A stretch of 21,149 nt of DNA from Desulfurococcales archaeon (lineage in GTDB: Archaea > Thermoproteota > Thermoprotei_A > Sulfolobales > WAQK01): NCBI GenBank assembly GCA_027016915.1, contig JALURJ010000297.1, forward strand, positions 1 through 21,149, given 5' to 3'. This document shows, one piece after another, positions 13,901 through 20,993 of this stretch; position 1 is the first letter of the stretch, and every line of letters begins with the position of its first letter. Below the pieces are notes generated by a model. That model had not been told where the DNA came from, did not search any database, and saw nothing but the letters and a program-made list of their open reading frames with translations. Both the position numbers and the translations under genes were made by a program.

Positions 13901-14104
13901 TCAGGGCCCCTCAAAGCCGCAGTTGGGACACTTATATTTCACTGACAACTTCCTGCACCTATGGCATCTCCAGATAAGCACAACGCCGCAGTTAGGGCAA
14001 TAGAAGCTGACCGCCTTCTCTCTGGGATGTATTAGCCTGTTACAGCTGCTACACACTGGCGTTGACGCTGTGTCGTAAACACTGATCTCGGTTTGCTGGG
14101 ACAC
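13901..14104 (-). CDS. Small Zn-ribbon protein of the archaeal COG2888 type
   Basis: 67 residues from GTG at 14102-14104. Four CxxC pairs (C18/C21, C36/C39, C47/C50, C59/C62) in the order CSSC, CPNC, CHRC, CPNC, ending in GFEGP, form two zinc ribbons. This is the archaeal family described as a Zn-ribbon protein with RNA-binding function, commonly found beside aEF1B; the molecular role is not firmly known. The frame runs up to an ATG at 14161, but that ATG lies upstream of the only TATA box (14139-14149), so it cannot be in the mRNA. The GTG follows GGTGGGAG. A translation-linked role fits the aEF1B neighbour. Confidence 0.85.
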   Translation of the reverse strand: MSQQTEISVYDTASTPVCSSCNRLIHPREKAVSFYCPNCGVVLIWRCHRCRKLSVKYKCPNCGFEGP

Positions 14105-14138
14105 ACTCCCACCTGCCTTGAGCCCTGTGGGAAGGGAG

Positions 14139-14149
14139 CAATATAAAAG
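14139..14149. promoter_or_regulatory. Shared divergent TATA box (Zn-ribbon/aEF1B and Pth2/TruD)
   Basis: CAATATAAAAG on the + strand, CTTTTATATTG on the -. It predicts starts near 14172 (+) and 14118 (-). Both predicted starts fall inside the longest open frames of the two genes and so fix their real start codons further downstream. Confidence 0.65.
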
Positions 14150-14180
14150 TTCCCCGCCCATGGTGTGTAGGGGGTGCTCC

Positions 14181-14555
14181 TCATTGGTGTCCAGGTACGG
14201 TTATAAGCAGGTGATCGTGATCCGCAGAGACCTCAACATGAGCTGCGGCAAAATGGTGGTTCAAGCTGCTCATGCCTCGGTAACAGCTGTGTTGGAAGCT
14301 GAGAAGAGGCCTGAGTGGAGAAAATGGCTTGAAGCATGGCTTAGAGAAGGACAGAAGAAGGTAGCTGTGGGCGTAGAGTCTGAGGACGAGCTAGTCGAAA
14401 AGTATAGGGAGGCTATAGAGCTGGGCCTACCAGTCTCCCTGATCAGGGATGCCGGGCTCACAGAGCTTCCGCCCGGCACGCTTACAGCCATAGCTGTGGG
14501 GCCGGGCCCCGAGAACATTGTGGACAGGGTTACAGGGAGGCTGAAGCTTGTTTGA
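14181..14555 (+). CDS. pth2: Peptidyl-tRNA hydrolase, Pth2 type
   Basis: 124 residues from TTG at 14181; GTG at 14184 is equally possible. Pth2 frees tRNAs from prematurely released peptidyl-tRNA. The core KQVIVIRRDLNMSCGKMVVQ, AAHASVTAV (H30), KKVAVGVESEDELVEKYREA, GLPVSLIRDAGLTELPPGT and TAIAVGPGP segments cover the whole family domain. Longer frames from an ATG at 14160 or TTG at 14118 begin upstream of, or within, the TATA-to-start interval. GGGGGTG at 14171-14177 is a suitable ribosome-binding site for 14181/14184. The stop overlaps the TruD start by four bases, so the two are translated from one mRNA. Confidence 0.94.
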   Translation, partial: SLVSRYGYKQVIVIRRDLNMSCGKMVVQAAHASVTAVLEAEKRPEWRKWLEAWLREGQKKVAVGVESEDELVEKYREAIELGLPVSLIRDAGLTELPPGTLTAIAVGPGPENIVDRVTGRLKLV

Positions 14556-15790
14556 GGAGGATCTGCATCGAGCCGCCTGAACTCGAAAAGCGGATGGGAA
14601 TGATGGTATATGTAACGGCATCCCCGCCTGTCCGGGCCAGGCTTAGGGAAAGGCTGGAAGACTTCGTGGTCGAGGAGATCCCTCACCCTTCCCTGAGCCT
14701 CGGGGGTGAGGGGCGCTATGCTATATACGTTCTCGAAAAGAGGGGTGTCGATACCTTTAAGGCCCTGCGGATGGCTGCCAGACTTTTAGGTGTGAGTTGG
14801 AGGGTCATAGGATATGCCGGTATGAAGGATAAAAACGCTGTGACGAGGCAGTATATTAGCGTGCCAGCGGGACTGCTGAAGGAGATTCCTGAGATGGTTT
14901 CAGCCGGGAAGATCAGCCTTGTACTGGCTGGCTTTAGCGAGAGGCGTGTTGGAAGGGGCTTTCTCCATGGAAACAGGTTTAGAGTTGTGCTCAGGCACGC
15001 ACCCGGGGAGTCCGGCAGGCTTGTGAATGCTCTCGAGGAGCTGGGCAGACTGGGGGTTATTCCAGGTTTTTATGGTCACCAGAGGTTCGGCACCAGGAGG
15101 CCCAACACGCATATTGTCGGCAAGCTTCTGGCTAGGCGTGACTGGTGGGGTGCGGTGGCCGAGATCGCTGGCAACCCCTATCCGGCAGAGGCTCCGGAGT
15201 CGCTGGAGGCTAGGCGTCTGTTCGATGAGGGAAAACTCGAAGAGGCGTTGGCGAAATATCCTAGGAGCCTGAGGTACGAGAGAGCCCTGGTTAAAAGGCT
15301 TGTCCAGGGAGACGGGCCTCTAGAGGCCCTGAGGAGTCTGCCTAGAAGCCTTCTGGAACTATACCTCTCAGCATACCAGTCGTACCTGTTTAACCTGATA
15401 CTAAGCAGACGTATAGTGGAGACCGACTACGATCTCAAGAGGCCTGTGGAGGGGGAGAGAGTAGCCGCATTGAGGCCCGGCTACTGTCCTCACAACATAC
15501 CCGTACCGGGAGTGGGGCTAGAGAATCTCCTCAGCCGGAGAACCAGGCTGGGCGAAATTGCCTGGCGCGTCCTGGAGGAGGAGGGCGTTAGGATTGAGGA
15601 CTTCAGGATCCCCGAGCTACGGCTCAGGGGGAGAGCCCATCTAAGGCCTGTTTGCTGCTTTCTCGAGGAGTACTCCTTTAGTGTTGGTGCCGGGGAAAGC
15701 GTGGTTGAATTCAAGCTTGCCCCCGGAATGTATGCAAGCGTAGCCCTACGAGAAGTCGTTAAAGGAGACCCCCTAGAGGCCAACTATTAG
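14552..15790 (+). CDS. truD: tRNA pseudouridine(13) synthase TruD
   Basis: 412 residues, normal for archaeal TruD with its insertion domain. It converts U13 in tRNA to pseudouridine. Motif I GYAGMKDKNAVTRQY holds the catalytic Asp (D93). GFYGHQRFGTRRPNTHIVGK is the family's second signature, and AYQSYLFNLILSRR and LRPGYCPHNIPVPG follow in the C-terminal half. The residues between about 200 and 300 form the TruD insertion. TTG start in TTGA, where the TGA ends Pth2, a typical coupled overlap. The archaeal Pth2-TruD pairing makes sense, since both act on tRNA. Confidence 0.96.
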   Translation: MRRICIEPPELEKRMGMMVYVTASPPVRARLRERLEDFVVEEIPHPSLSLGGEGRYAIYVLEKRGVDTFKALRMAARLLGVSWRVIGYAGMKDKNAVTRQYISVPAGLLKEIPEMVSAGKISLVLAGFSERRVGRGFLHGNRFRVVLRHAPGESGRLVNALEELGRLGVIPGFYGHQRFGTRRPNTHIVGKLLARRDWWGAVAEIAGNPYPAEAPESLEARRLFDEGKLEEALAKYPRSLRYERALVKRLVQGDGPLEALRSLPRSLLELYLSAYQSYLFNLILSRRIVETDYDLKRPVEGERVAALRPGYCPHNIPVPGVGLENLLSRRTRLGEIAWRVLEEEGVRIEDFRIPELRLRGRAHLRPVCCFLEEYSFSVGAGESVVEFKLAPGMYASVALREVVKGDPLEANY

Positions 15791-15795
15791 GAAGG

Positions 15796-16299
15796 CTATT
15801 CCGGCTTCAGCTTGACCGGCATCTTCAGTATTTTTGAGAGGAGTTTCTCCACCGTCTCCTGGGAGGCTGGCAAGTATCTTGTATCCCTTCTCCTTATTCT
15901 TATATTATATCTCGTCGTCCCGTCCGGGAGCCACAACGTGTTTATGCCCAGTATCCTTGCCGGGTAGAGCAGCTGGCCTGCCAGGATCTTCGGATCACTG
16001 GCGCTGGTGGCCACCTTGACCCTCAAACCCAGCTTGTCACTGAGGGCCCGGGAAAGCCTCGAAACCTGGGGTGGGCTTACGCCGCTTGCCTCTAACACCA
16101 CCACTGCTAAATTGTCAGCCACATACGACTTAACATAGTTGACGTTCCTGAGCCACTTGAACTCAGAACCGCTCTCCTCGAGGTCCACCAGTGCCTTCAT
16201 GATGTCAACCTCCTCACGATCAACCTTCCCAGAGTCAACAAGTCCTTGGCAGCGGGGGCAGAGGACACCACTCTTAACACAGACGTAGTCGAGGGGCAT
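15796..16299 (-). CDS. Cys-rich NusA/KH-like protein
   Basis: 167 residues. The N-terminus MPLDYVCVKSGVLCPRCQGL has three Cys (C7, C14, C17) spaced like a small zinc finger. A helical stretch (28-50) leads into NLAVVVLEASGVSPPQVSRLSRALSDKLGLRVKVAT (64-99), which has the alternating strands and helices of a KH type II domain as in NusA. The C-terminus contains LYPARILGINTLWLPDG and a basic RYNIRIRRRD run. I think it belongs to a crenarchaeal family annotated as NusA-like elongation factor, but this rests on memory and pattern only. RNA binding is the best guess. ATG start; GGAGGTG lies 16 bases upstream, a longer spacing than usual. Ends five bases from the convergent TruD stop. Confidence 0.65.
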   Translation of the reverse strand: MPLDYVCVKSGVLCPRCQGLVDSGKVDREEVDIMKALVDLEESGSEFKWLRNVNYVKSYVADNLAVVVLEASGVSPPQVSRLSRALSDKLGLRVKVATSASDPKILAGQLLYPARILGINTLWLPDGTTRYNIRIRRRDTRYLPASQETVEKLLSKILKMPVKLKPE

Positions 16300-16367
16300 C
16301 TTAACCGTCGCTCACCACCTCCAAATCCGCGTAGTCCACACTACTGGTTTGGTGTATCTGGCACGCT

Positions 16368-16376
16368 ATTTTTAAT
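16368..16376 (-). promoter_or_regulatory. TATA-like box of the NusA/KH-like gene
   Basis: TTAAAAATA on the - strand, about 70 bases before the ATG at 16299, predicting an untranslated leader of about 45 bases, long for this window. Confidence 0.4.
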
Positions 16377-16409
16377 CTTTATTATGCCGGGGTGCAGCGC
16401 CTTAGAGTT

Positions 16410-16895
16410 TCATTCCTTGATGTAGAAGTATATTGTGTGGGACAAGTGTCTTTCATACACCGTTGCAACAATCCGCGGCTTCCAGCCAGGTATCTGGAAC
16501 TCGTGTGAAACAACCCGGGCTCCAGAGCGTAGCTCCCTCTCCAGCTTGGGCTTCAGTCGCTCATTAACGCTTGTGAGGAGGAACAGCGTAACCACGGTGG
16601 CTTCGCCCAGGTCGACCTCGAACATGTCCTCCTCAAGAATGATCGCCCGGCTTTCAAGCCCGGCCTCCCGAATCTTCTCCCGGGCCTCCTCTACAAGGTC
16701 GTGGCGCAGCTCCACACCTACAGCCTTCTTGGCGTTGAACTCCTTCACCGCCATTATTACTAGTCTCCCGTCCCCCGCGCCCAGGTCGTAAACCACGTCC
16801 TCAGGCCCCACCTTGGCAAGCTCCAGCATCTTCCTGGCTACGGGGAGGGGTGTGGGTACGAAGGGCACGAATGGCCTGTAGCTATAGGTCGACAA
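16410..16895 (-). CDS. aKMT4-like protein lysine methyltransferase (FAM173-type)
   Basis: 161 residues. It resembles the Sulfolobus broad-specificity lysine methyltransferase aKMT4, a seven-beta-strand enzyme that methylates many proteins including Cren7. Seen: the FVPFVPTPLPVARKMLELA N-terminus, VVYDLGAGDGRLVI (SAM motif I, D37 onward), AVGVELRHDLVEEAREK (acidic E62), LEEDMFEVDL and TVVTLFLLTSVNERLKP. These also match the FAM173/ATPSCKMT family. TTG start at 16893-16895, with GGAGGAG six bases upstream. Lies 52 bases after the small upstream gene on the same strand, probably in the same transcript. Exact targets are inferred, not seen. Confidence 0.85.
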   Translation of the reverse strand: MSTYSYRPFVPFVPTPLPVARKMLELAKVGPEDVVYDLGAGDGRLVIMAVKEFNAKKAVGVELRHDLVEEAREKIREAGLESRAIILEEDMFEVDLGEATVVTLFLLTSVNERLKPKLERELRSGARVVSHEFQIPGWKPRIVATVYERHLSHTIYFYIKE

Positions 16896-16947
16896 GGGGG
16901 GCTCCTCCTAATTAGACTTGATCTTGCCGAGGTTGAAAAAACTACTG

Positions 16948-17259
16948 TTAGAACTGCTTCAAACGCTCCTTGACCACTTCTTTGGCCTTCTCAGGGTCCG
17001 CCTTATAGGCGTCATTAAGTGGCATCTCGGAGAGCAGAGGCCTTATCGAGCCGTCCTCCAGCTCTACGAGGAGCTGGGGGAGCCACGTCATGCCTAGATC
17101 ATCGGTTTCACCGTATTTTGTCAGAAACACGTAGTCCTCCAACTTGACCTCGAAGTCCAGGCCCAGCTCTGAGGAGAGAGTCTCCACCATCCTGGTCCAA
17201 GCCTTGTGTAGGGGGTGGTGCTCAGCCGTGACAAGGATTAGCTTCTTGGGTTTAGCCAT
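16948..17259 (-). CDS. Small conserved-looking protein, possibly thioredoxin-fold without a CxxC
   Basis: 103 residues; no family recognised with confidence. Layout: strand (KKLILVTAEHH), helix (PLHKAWTRMVETLSSELG), strand (DFEVKLEDYVFL), a loop with GETDDLGMTWLPQLLVELEDGS, then a C-terminal helix (DPEKAKEVVKERLKQF). WLPQLLVEL resembles the cis-proline strand of thioredoxins, but no CxxC pair is present; HHPLHKAW sits at the usual active-site position. ATG start at 17257-17259 with GAGGATGA before it and a TATA box 40 bases upstream. Probably co-transcribed with the aKMT4-like gene. Confidence 0.65.
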   Translation of the reverse strand: MAKPKKLILVTAEHHPLHKAWTRMVETLSSELGLDFEVKLEDYVFLTKYGETDDLGMTWLPQLLVELEDGSIRPLLSEMPLNDAYKADPEKAKEVVKERLKQF

Positions 17260-17294
17260 GACTCATCCTCTAAGCGTCCCTACAGTTGGGCCAG

Positions 17295-17303
17295 GTTAAT
17301 AAC
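17295..17303 (-). promoter_or_regulatory. TATA box of the 103-residue protein gene
   Basis: GTTATTAAC on the - strand, centred 40 bases before the ATG at 17259. It is nearly palindromic and could also start + strand transcription near 17320-17326, at the edge of the structured element. Confidence 0.45.
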
Positions 17304-17317
17304 GTTGCGGGGGCTCG

Positions 17318-17415
17318 GGGATGCGTGCCTTCACCCCACGACTAAGTGTCGGATCCCGGATTCTTCGTCACAGCCCCGTCAAGGTTACCGGTGCGGGACC
17401 GAATAAACGCATCCC
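17318..17415. ncRNA. Candidate structured RNA or hairpin element, unassigned
   Basis: GGGATGCGT (17318-17326) pairs perfectly with ACGCATCCC (17407-17415), enclosing a second stem in which 17350-17358 pairs with 17394-17401 over eight base pairs with one bulged A. A hairpin CGAC/GTCG (17339-17342 with 17348-17351) is an alternative for part of it. The element is GC-rich, holds no credible ORF, and is flanked on both sides by near-palindromic TATA boxes 20-30 bases away, so either strand could be transcribed as a roughly 100-base RNA. No box C/D or ACA pattern was found, and it does not look like 5S, 7S or RNase P RNA. Strand and function unknown. Confidence 0.3.
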
Positions 17416-17426
17416 TCGGGATAAAG

Positions 17427-17436
17427 GTATAATAAC
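17427..17436 (+). promoter_or_regulatory. TATA box of the small + strand gene at 17472
   Basis: GTATAATAAC, about 40 bases before the ATG at 17472, predicting a leader of about 14 bases that includes the ribosome-binding site GAGGAG. Confidence 0.6.
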
Positions 17437-17471
17437 CGTGGCCTATTCCTTCTTGGGCCGAGGAGAAACGC

Positions 17472-17879
17472 ATGAGCGACAGGGTGCTGATAGTTAGGGC
17501 AGAGTACGGCGAGGTGAAGGAGTCGAGAGTTGTTGACGGCGACATACTGCAAGTTGTTAGGAGCATTGCCAGGGAGGCCCTGGAGGAATGGGATCCCGCC
17601 TCCTCCGACTACGTCATAGTTAAGGACAGGTACGAGGTCAGTATAAAGCTCCCGCTGACCAAGGAGCAGTTCGAACGGTACTCAAAGTACGGGCTTAGAA
17701 GGGGTCAGGGCGTGGCGTCGTTCGACATACCTGTGTACATGGTGAGCTTCTCCAACGAATGGAGAGGGGACAGCTATAGGGACAAGAAAGTCTACCTCAT
17801 AACAATATATGTTGACGAGGAAGTGGAGAGCGAGGTTAAAGAGTTCGCAGCTGAAACCACGCGCGAAGCTGAGGGGTAG
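17472..17879 (+). CDS. Small crenarchaeal protein, possibly DUF2286
   Basis: 135 residues. Predicted alternating strands and helices: RVLIVRAEYGEVKESRVVDG, a helix ILQVVRSIAREALEEW, YVIVKDRYEVSIKLPLT, a helix EQFERYSKYGLRRG, then VPVYMVSF-like and KKVYLITIYVDEEVESEVKEFA strands and helix. No Cys, no membrane segment, acidic tail. I believe it matches the archaeal family DUF2286, which has no known function, but I could not check. ATG start with GAGGAG seven bases upstream and a well-placed TATA. It ends two bases from the stop of the convergent PolB1 gene. Confidence 0.7.
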   Translation: MSDRVLIVRAEYGEVKESRVVDGDILQVVRSIAREALEEWDPASSDYVIVKDRYEVSIKLPLTKEQFERYSKYGLRRGQGVASFDIPVYMVSFSNEWRGDSYRDKKVYLITIYVDEEVESEVKEFAAETTREAEG

Positions 17880-17881
17880 CC

Positions 17882-20554
17882 CTACCCGCCGAAGCCCAGT
17901 CCAAGCAGGTCCAGCGTGCGTGTGCCCTCTACTTCGTCCCATGTGAGCCCTATGGCTGCCAGTATCTGTTCGAAGGTAGACTTGACATGCTCCTCGTACT
18001 TCTTCACATCTATCTCAGCCAGCTTGGCTAGCTGTATCGGTTTAGCCCCATCCCTGCCTGTCACTTTTACGTACACTATGGTGTCGCCCGGCATGATCTC
18101 TATGCCGTGCTTAACCAGGTAGAGGGCCGCCTTAACATGCTGGGGCAGGTTCTTGTTGTACGCCCTTATAGGCTTCGACAAGGCTACGTGGAAGGTCAGC
18201 TGGTCCAGCGTGAAGCCCTTCCTCCTCAACCTGTCGAGTATGTCCCTGAGCCTGTTCTTAATGCTGTCCTTGACCTTGGCGAAATCCTCGGGCGTGTGGA
18301 CCGAGCTCAGATCGTCCAGCACATCCTGGAAGGCCTGTTTCAGGAACTGCGGTGTGTTTCTCTTCTTGCCCATCATCCCCTTAACCTCGACGCTGCCGTC
18401 CGGGTATATGCCGACGTAGTTCTTCTTCCTCCCCGAAAATGCTACATAGCGGTAAACCTTGTCCAGGTCAAGTTCCAGGCCGAACTTCTCCAGCACCCAG
18501 TCCCTAAGCTTCATGAGTCGCTCCTTGTCGGGGTGCCAGAGGAACAGGGAGTCTGTGTCGCCGTAGAGCACTATGAGACCCAGCTCCCGGCTCTTCTCCA
18601 CGGTGCTGCGGATCACGTGTCTCCCCATGGCGGTAACGCTCTCGGCCAGGGGAGGAGCGTAGAGGGGGAAGTTCTCAGCGCCGAAGACGCCGTAGCTGGC
18701 GTTTATGTAGACCTTCATGGCTTTCTCTACGACCTGGTACCAGCTCTTCTCCTCGCCCTTTATGTTGGGGTCTTTGGCCTTCTTCTTGTATATCTTGACC
18801 CTGAAGTCCCTGAGGAGCCCGGTCATCTGGGCAGTTATGCCGGGCCTATCCATGCAGACCTTGTGGCCGACCTCGGGGATCTCGACCAGCTTATCGCCGC
18901 TGCACTTCTCGGGGTTTATGGTCTCGTAGCTGAGATTCCAGGTCTTAATGATGCTTGGATACAGGCTTGCGAAGTCGAGGACAACCACGTTGAAGAAGAC
19001 CCCTTCAGGCGGGTCCAGCACCACAGCCCCCGCGTATTTCTTGCCCTTTATTATCGCCGCCGATTTGGTGGCGCCCTTGAGGATCTTAATGTCCTCGCGT
19101 AGGGGTATCAGGTATCCTCTCCTCCTGTGCTCCCAGTAGAAGAGGTTCCTTATCCACGCGGAGACCTGGCTCCTCGTCACATCCTCTATGCCCAGCTTCG
19201 AGATTCTCATGAGCAGAACTATGAGTTTCCACACAAGCTCGCCGTTGAAAGTGGTCAACTCCAGCGTGATCCTGGCGTCCCTGTAGTTGTAGGAGACCAG
19301 GTCCGAGACCGTTAGCTCGGACACGCTTCCCTCGACCTCGACCTTGCCCACTCCGAGCAGTGCGCTGGCTATAGCGTCGAGCGTGAACTGCTTGTACTTG
19401 CCTCCAAAAGCATATGCCTGTAGGGCTCTTATCTGGAAGAACTTGTAAAGGTCTATGTGGAACCCTCTCCTCAGCGTGGCGTAGTCCTGGACCCATCTTA
19501 TAGGTATATAGTCTCTGGGTATGCCTAGCTTGAGTGCCCTGGTGTACAGGTAATTAAGGTCGAAGTTGTCGCCGTTGAAGGTGAGTATTAGGGGGTACTT
19601 CTCCATGACACGGAATATCTCCATAATGAGGGCCTTCTCGTCGTCGAAGACCTCTACGTCGGCATCTACGGGATAGTTGTCGCCGGGCTCACCCCACTCC
19701 ACATCTCTGGCCAGCACGAGGACGCGTTTATAGCCATCGTTGGAGTAGAGGGCAGCGCTTATCACGGGGTAGGATGCAGTGTCAGGGTCGGGGACCCTCC
19801 CCCTGAAGGGCGTGTAGACCTCTATGTCTATGGCTAGCCGCGGCATTCTTGGCGGAGGCTCCTCGAAGAGGGGCATCCACTCAAGGGCCAGCTTCCGCGT
19901 CTCCTCGTCTTCGCCGCTGAAGAGCTCCAGGATCTGGCGTCTCTGTTCTTCCGTAAGCTCTGGCCTCTTGGGAACCAGGCCTTTTTTGGTGGCGGCATAC
20001 TTCATTCCCGGGATTAATCCTAGGTCGTAGATGTAGTTGTTATGGTACTTGATCCTGGCCTCCCAGGCCTTGGGTACCTTATCCCTCAGCTCGGCGACGG
20101 CCTGCGGATCCTTTACCACGATCTTAGTGAACTCCCTCTCCTCCCCTATGAGGAGGTCGTACTTCTTAACCGTCTCAAGCCTCTCAAAGGAAGGGTGCTT
20201 AACTATGGCCGCTATTCTAGAAACCTCCCTCACCGTGAGGTCGGTGAGGAAGTAGGACTTATGGCCAGTCTTGTCCCGCCACAGATACACCCTGTTCTCC
20301 GCATCGTCGTAGAGGGCGGCCACAGCACAGCCAGCCTCGCCGTCATAGTAGACCGCCATTAGGTAGGCGGGCGGCGTTTCCTCAGCATCCTCCTTACCGG
20401 CAACCAGCGTGTAGTCGCCGACCCTCGGCTCCACCAAACGTCTCTCCCGCCGGGCAGAGCGCCTAGGCTTGGCTACCTTATCCCTCCCCCTGCCACGCCC
20501 AGGCTTAGCCATGAACTCCAGCAGCGTCGCCTGCCTCTTCGCCAAAGCACCCAC
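17882..20554 (-). CDS. polB1: Replicative DNA polymerase B1
   Basis: 890 residues, family B polymerase of the crenarchaeal PolB1 type, closely parallel to Sulfolobus PolB1 in all blocks. Proofreading exonuclease: Exo I AIDIEVYTP (D243, E245), Exo II TFNGDNFD (D329, D332), Exo III YNYRDA (Y422, D426). Polymerase: motif A DFASLYPSII (D527), motif B KVYINASYGVFG (614-625), motif C YGDTDS (664-669), and KKNYVG, so both activities look intact. The N-terminus RQATLLEFM (7-15) resembles a PIP box and corresponds to KQLTLFDI in Sulfolobus PolB1; a basic linker (16-40) follows. GTG start at 20552-20554, a few bases after the start predicted from the TATA at 20581-20587. Confidence 0.98.
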   Translation of the reverse strand: MGALAKRQATLLEFMAKPGRGRGRDKVAKPRRSARRERRLVEPRVGDYTLVAGKEDAEETPPAYLMAVYYDGEAGCAVAALYDDAENRVYLWRDKTGHKSYFLTDLTVREVSRIAAIVKHPSFERLETVKKYDLLIGEEREFTKIVVKDPQAVAELRDKVPKAWEARIKYHNNYIYDLGLIPGMKYAATKKGLVPKRPELTEEQRRQILELFSGEDEETRKLALEWMPLFEEPPPRMPRLAIDIEVYTPFRGRVPDPDTASYPVISAALYSNDGYKRVLVLARDVEWGEPGDNYPVDADVEVFDDEKALIMEIFRVMEKYPLILTFNGDNFDLNYLYTRALKLGIPRDYIPIRWVQDYATLRRGFHIDLYKFFQIRALQAYAFGGKYKQFTLDAIASALLGVGKVEVEGSVSELTVSDLVSYNYRDARITLELTTFNGELVWKLIVLLMRISKLGIEDVTRSQVSAWIRNLFYWEHRRRGYLIPLREDIKILKGATKSAAIIKGKKYAGAVVLDPPEGVFFNVVVLDFASLYPSIIKTWNLSYETINPEKCSGDKLVEIPEVGHKVCMDRPGITAQMTGLLRDFRVKIYKKKAKDPNIKGEEKSWYQVVEKAMKVYINASYGVFGAENFPLYAPPLAESVTAMGRHVIRSTVEKSRELGLIVLYGDTDSLFLWHPDKERLMKLRDWVLEKFGLELDLDKVYRYVAFSGRKKNYVGIYPDGSVEVKGMMGKKRNTPQFLKQAFQDVLDDLSSVHTPEDFAKVKDSIKNRLRDILDRLRRKGFTLDQLTFHVALSKPIRAYNKNLPQHVKAALYLVKHGIEIMPGDTIVYVKVTGRDGAKPIQLAKLAEIDVKKYEEHVKSTFEQILAAIGLTWDEVEGTRTLDLLGLGFGG

Positions 20555-20580
20555 ACTTACAAGCTTATGTAACCGAGGAG

Positions 20581-20587
20581 TAAAAAC
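20581..20587 (-). promoter_or_regulatory. TATA-like box of polB1
   Basis: GTTTTTA on the - strand, about 30 bases before the GTG start, consistent with a nearly leaderless polB1 mRNA. Confidence 0.5.
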
Positions 20588-20637
20588 CGTTCATAGTCTT
20601 GGCCAGATAAAGAATGAGCGGACACACTCAGCCAAAG

Positions 20638-20645
20638 TTTTAAAC
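20638..20645 (+). promoter_or_regulatory. TATA box of tRNA-Arg(GCG)
   Basis: TTTTAAAC, centred 34 bases before the tRNA 5' end, predicting a leader of about seven bases. It lies on the chromosome side of the integration junction, so the host promoter still drives the tRNA. Confidence 0.6.
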
Positions 20646-20674
20646 ACCCTACACCACCCTAAATCAAACACGGA

Positions 20675-20752
20675 GGGCCCGTCGTCTAGCCAGGATAGGA
20701 CGCCGGCCTGCGGAGCCGGTGGTCCGGGGTTCAAATCCCCGCGGGCCCGCCA
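20675..20752 (+). tRNA. tRNA-Arg(GCG), CCA encoded; likely integration target
   Basis: Acceptor GGGCCCG (20675-20681) pairs with CGGGCCC (20742-20748), discriminator G, encoded CCA (20750-20752). D arm GTCT/GGAC. Anticodon stem CCGGC/GCCGG around CTGCGGA gives anticodon GCG (20710-20712), reading CGC/CGU. T arm CGGGG-TTCAAAT-CCCCG. No intron. It is intact, as expected when the incoming element restores the 3' half of its target tRNA. Its body matches the tRNA-Val(GAC) at 788-865 at 68 of 78 positions. Confidence 0.96.
20708..20752 (+). other. attL: Putative att site of an SSV-type element within tRNA-Arg(GCG)
   Basis: In SSV-type elements the att core runs from about the anticodon loop to the tRNA 3' end and lies inside the integrase gene. 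Here the int(N) frame covers exactly this stretch on the opposite strand. The borders are inferred from that precedent; a second copy should lie at the far end of the element, outside the window. Confidence 0.5.
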
Positions 20753-20993
20753 ACTTCTGTGTTCGTCTTTTGCCTGCCCTCGCCCTAGCTTCCAACACCA
20801 AACGCTCTATCTCGTCAAGCGGGCCCAGGCTCCTCGAAACCTTGGTCCTTCGCTCCCTGTCGTACCACTCCTTATAGAGATAATAACGGCCCCTGATCTT
20901 ACGGATCCTGTAAGGCACTTCTACCCCCGTCATCCTATCGCCCCGATAAGTTTTAAGCATGAGGGGTAAAACAACGCTCGCCCCACTTTCCAT

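Larger units (their letters stand above)
20664..20933 (-). pseudogene. int(N): N-terminal fragment int(N) of an SSV-type tyrosine recombinase
   Basis: About 89 residues from ATG at 20931-20933. The frame also opens at 20993. YRIRKIRGRYYLYKEWYD and SLGPLDEIERLVLEA (8-48) parallel the N-terminus of the SSV1 integrase, which has KGRYYVYK followed by a YVGPL segment. From residue 61 the frame runs antisense through the tRNA-Arg(GCG) gene and reads AGPRGFEPRTTGS; SSV1 integrase carries the equivalent tRNA-derived PPGFEPGTSGS. The frame stops just past the tRNA 5' end and has no catalytic domain. This is what remains at one end when an SSV-type element integrates inside its own integrase gene. Comparison is from memory; similar antisense-tRNA peptides arise by chance, but the upstream half does not. 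Confidence 0.72.

Noticed and set aside
14160..14183. ATG at 14160 as start of Pth2
   Set aside because: Only about 15 bases from the centre of the TATA box, so upstream of the expected transcript start, and the added residues are not part of the family domain.
17342..17566. 74-codon - strand frame
   Set aside because: Overlaps the structured element, the TATA box and the start of the conserved gene at 17472; Ser/Thr-rich, no recognisable domain.
18107..19102. 331-codon + strand frame
   Set aside because: Lies wholly antisense within PolB1; long antisense frames are common in GC-rich genes and the composition (Leu, Val, His, Gly-rich) is not protein-like.
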